Of a stretch of 30,989 nucleotides of DNA, positions 30,453 to 30,989 are shown piece after piece. The stretch comes from an uncultured bacterium (GTDB lineage Bacteria > Cyanobacteriota > Vampirovibrionia > Gastranaerophilales > Gastranaerophilaceae), in NCBI GenBank assembly GCA_902772945.1, contig CACYCU010000119.1, positions 1 through 30,989 on the forward strand, written 5' to 3'. Under the pieces are notes generated by a model, which did no database searches, was not told the DNA's origin, and was given only the letters and a program-made list of their open reading frames with translations. Made by a program: the position numbers and the translations under genes. Positions within the stretch are counted from its first letter, which is position 1; every line of letters begins with the position of its first letter.

Positions 30453-30989
30453 TTAGTTTTCTTCATCTAAAAGACTTGTTTGAGAAATAACATCATTTTC
30501 TTCAATGTCTTTTTTAACCTGTTCATCTTCATCAGGGTTTACAATTTTGTTAACAGATACAACAGAGTCGTTATCGACAAGATTTTGAGCTCTTACGCCT
30601 GTTGCAGGTCTTCCTTGACGAGAAATTGATCCTGCATTTAATCTTGTTACAACACCGTTTGCAGTAACCATCATAATATCATCAGAATCCTGAACGATAG
30701 TTAATGCAACGAGTTTAGATGACGGAGTTTTGAATTTAGTTGCAATCAAACCGATTCCGCCTCTGTTTTGGCTTCTGAATTCAGACAATTTAGTACGTTT
30801 GCCAAAGCCGTCTGATGTTACAACCAGCAAATCAGCATCATAATCACGAGGTACAATATCACAGCCGACAATTTCGTCACCTGTTCTGAGTTTCATTGAA
30901 ATTACGCCCCTTGCACTTCTGCCTAAAGGTCTTAAATCTTCAATCGGGAAACGAATTGCCATACCGCATGAAGTACCGATAATTATTTC
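30453..30989 (-). CDS. gyrA: DNA gyrase subunit A, C-terminal part (start outside window)
   Basis: Gyrase A cuts and rejoins DNA and wraps it on its C-terminal beta-pinwheel to introduce negative supercoils. The frame is open to the right edge, giving the last ~178 residues of the protein; ATG 30962 is internal. Pinwheel blade motifs are visible: CGMAIRFPIEDLRPLGRSARGV, VVTSDGFGKRTKLSEFRSQNRGGIGL and MVTANGVVTRLNAGSISRQGRPATGV. The RPxGRxARGV wording fits GyrA better than ParC. The end is an acidic tail (DEDEQVKKDIEENDVISQ...DEEN), a feature that tunes supercoiling in some GyrA proteins. The canonical GyrA box is not within this fragment. Confidence 0.93.
   Translation of the reverse strand, partial: EIIIGTSCGMAIRFPIEDLRPLGRSARGVISMKLRTGDEIVGCDIVPRDYDADLLVVTSDGFGKRTKLSEFRSQNRGGIGLIATKFKTPSSKLVALTIVQDSDDIMMVTANGVVTRLNAGSISRQGRPATGVRAQNLVDNDSVVSVNKIVNPDEDEQVKKDIEENDVISQTSLLDEEN

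Noticed and set aside
1..30989. tRNA, rRNA, CRISPR array, insertion sequence, prophage or integron
   Set aside because: No T-arm-like GTTCGA-containing cloverleaf, spaced direct-repeat array, transposase, integrase or terminal inverted repeats were seen on either strand.

Overview
This AT-rich window contains no mobile element, CRISPR array, rRNA or tRNA that I could see. It reads as ordinary chromosomal sequence, densely packed with housekeeping genes and several unrecognised small proteins. The gene content is compatible with a non-photosynthetic relative of Cyanobacteria (Melainabacteria/Vampirovibrionia, for example gut Gastranaerophilales). The main pointers are a plant/cyanobacterial-type glutamate-cysteine ligase, a PBS-lyase-like HEAT-repeat protein, a class II B12-dependent ribonucleotide reductase and a long PPi-dependent phosphofructokinase. 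This placement is inference, not proof.

Layout. Positions 1-2838: the tail of an unknown gene, priA, and a small unknown gene closed by a bidirectional terminator. Positions 2858-8246 (minus strand): a double zinc-ribbon protein, a GAF-GGDEF-HD-GYP c-di-GMP protein, then a likely operon menG/ubiE - ArnT-like glycosyltransferase - YkgJ-type cysteine-cluster protein. Positions 8293-14814 (plus): DUF4127 and an overlapping MntP-type Mn exporter; a Cys-rich small protein and hpf, each with a hairpin near its start; a GT2 glycosyltransferase; a GAF histidine kinase; a HEAT-repeat protein. Positions 14861-18090 (minus): a second PMT-like glycosyltransferase and pfp. Positions 18268-21657: an unknown 163-residue protein, an Opp/Dpp-type ABC ATPase (minus), and an unknown 575-residue protein with an Ala/Gly-rich tract and Pro-Glu-Lys linker. 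Positions 21686-25791: ispE and rsmA (minus, overlapping), then gshA and a D-2-hydroxyacid dehydrogenase (plus). Positions 25788-30989: nrdJ (minus); a LysM membrane protein, a small unknown ORF and a sugar-type solute-binding protein (plus); an unknown small protein and the C-terminal end of gyrA (minus).

The most notable pattern is in transcription and translation signals. Several genes without a Shine-Dalgarno sequence (8293, 12010, 16345, 19697, and with one extra base 23315) have a TATAAT-like -10 box placed so that the predicted first transcribed base is at or next to the A of the start codon. This suggests leaderless mRNAs. Other genes (zinc ribbon, hpf, nrdJ, LysM) have good -35/-10 pairs and real leaders with Shine-Dalgarno sites, and some leaders carry hairpins. 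Other items worth a look are a TTAACA operator-like array at 19752-19777, a 41-nt compound hairpin at 10197-10237, and convergent gene pairs whose stop codons overlap by four bases. I do not see a clear multi-gene undescribed system such as a defence island or biosynthetic cluster.
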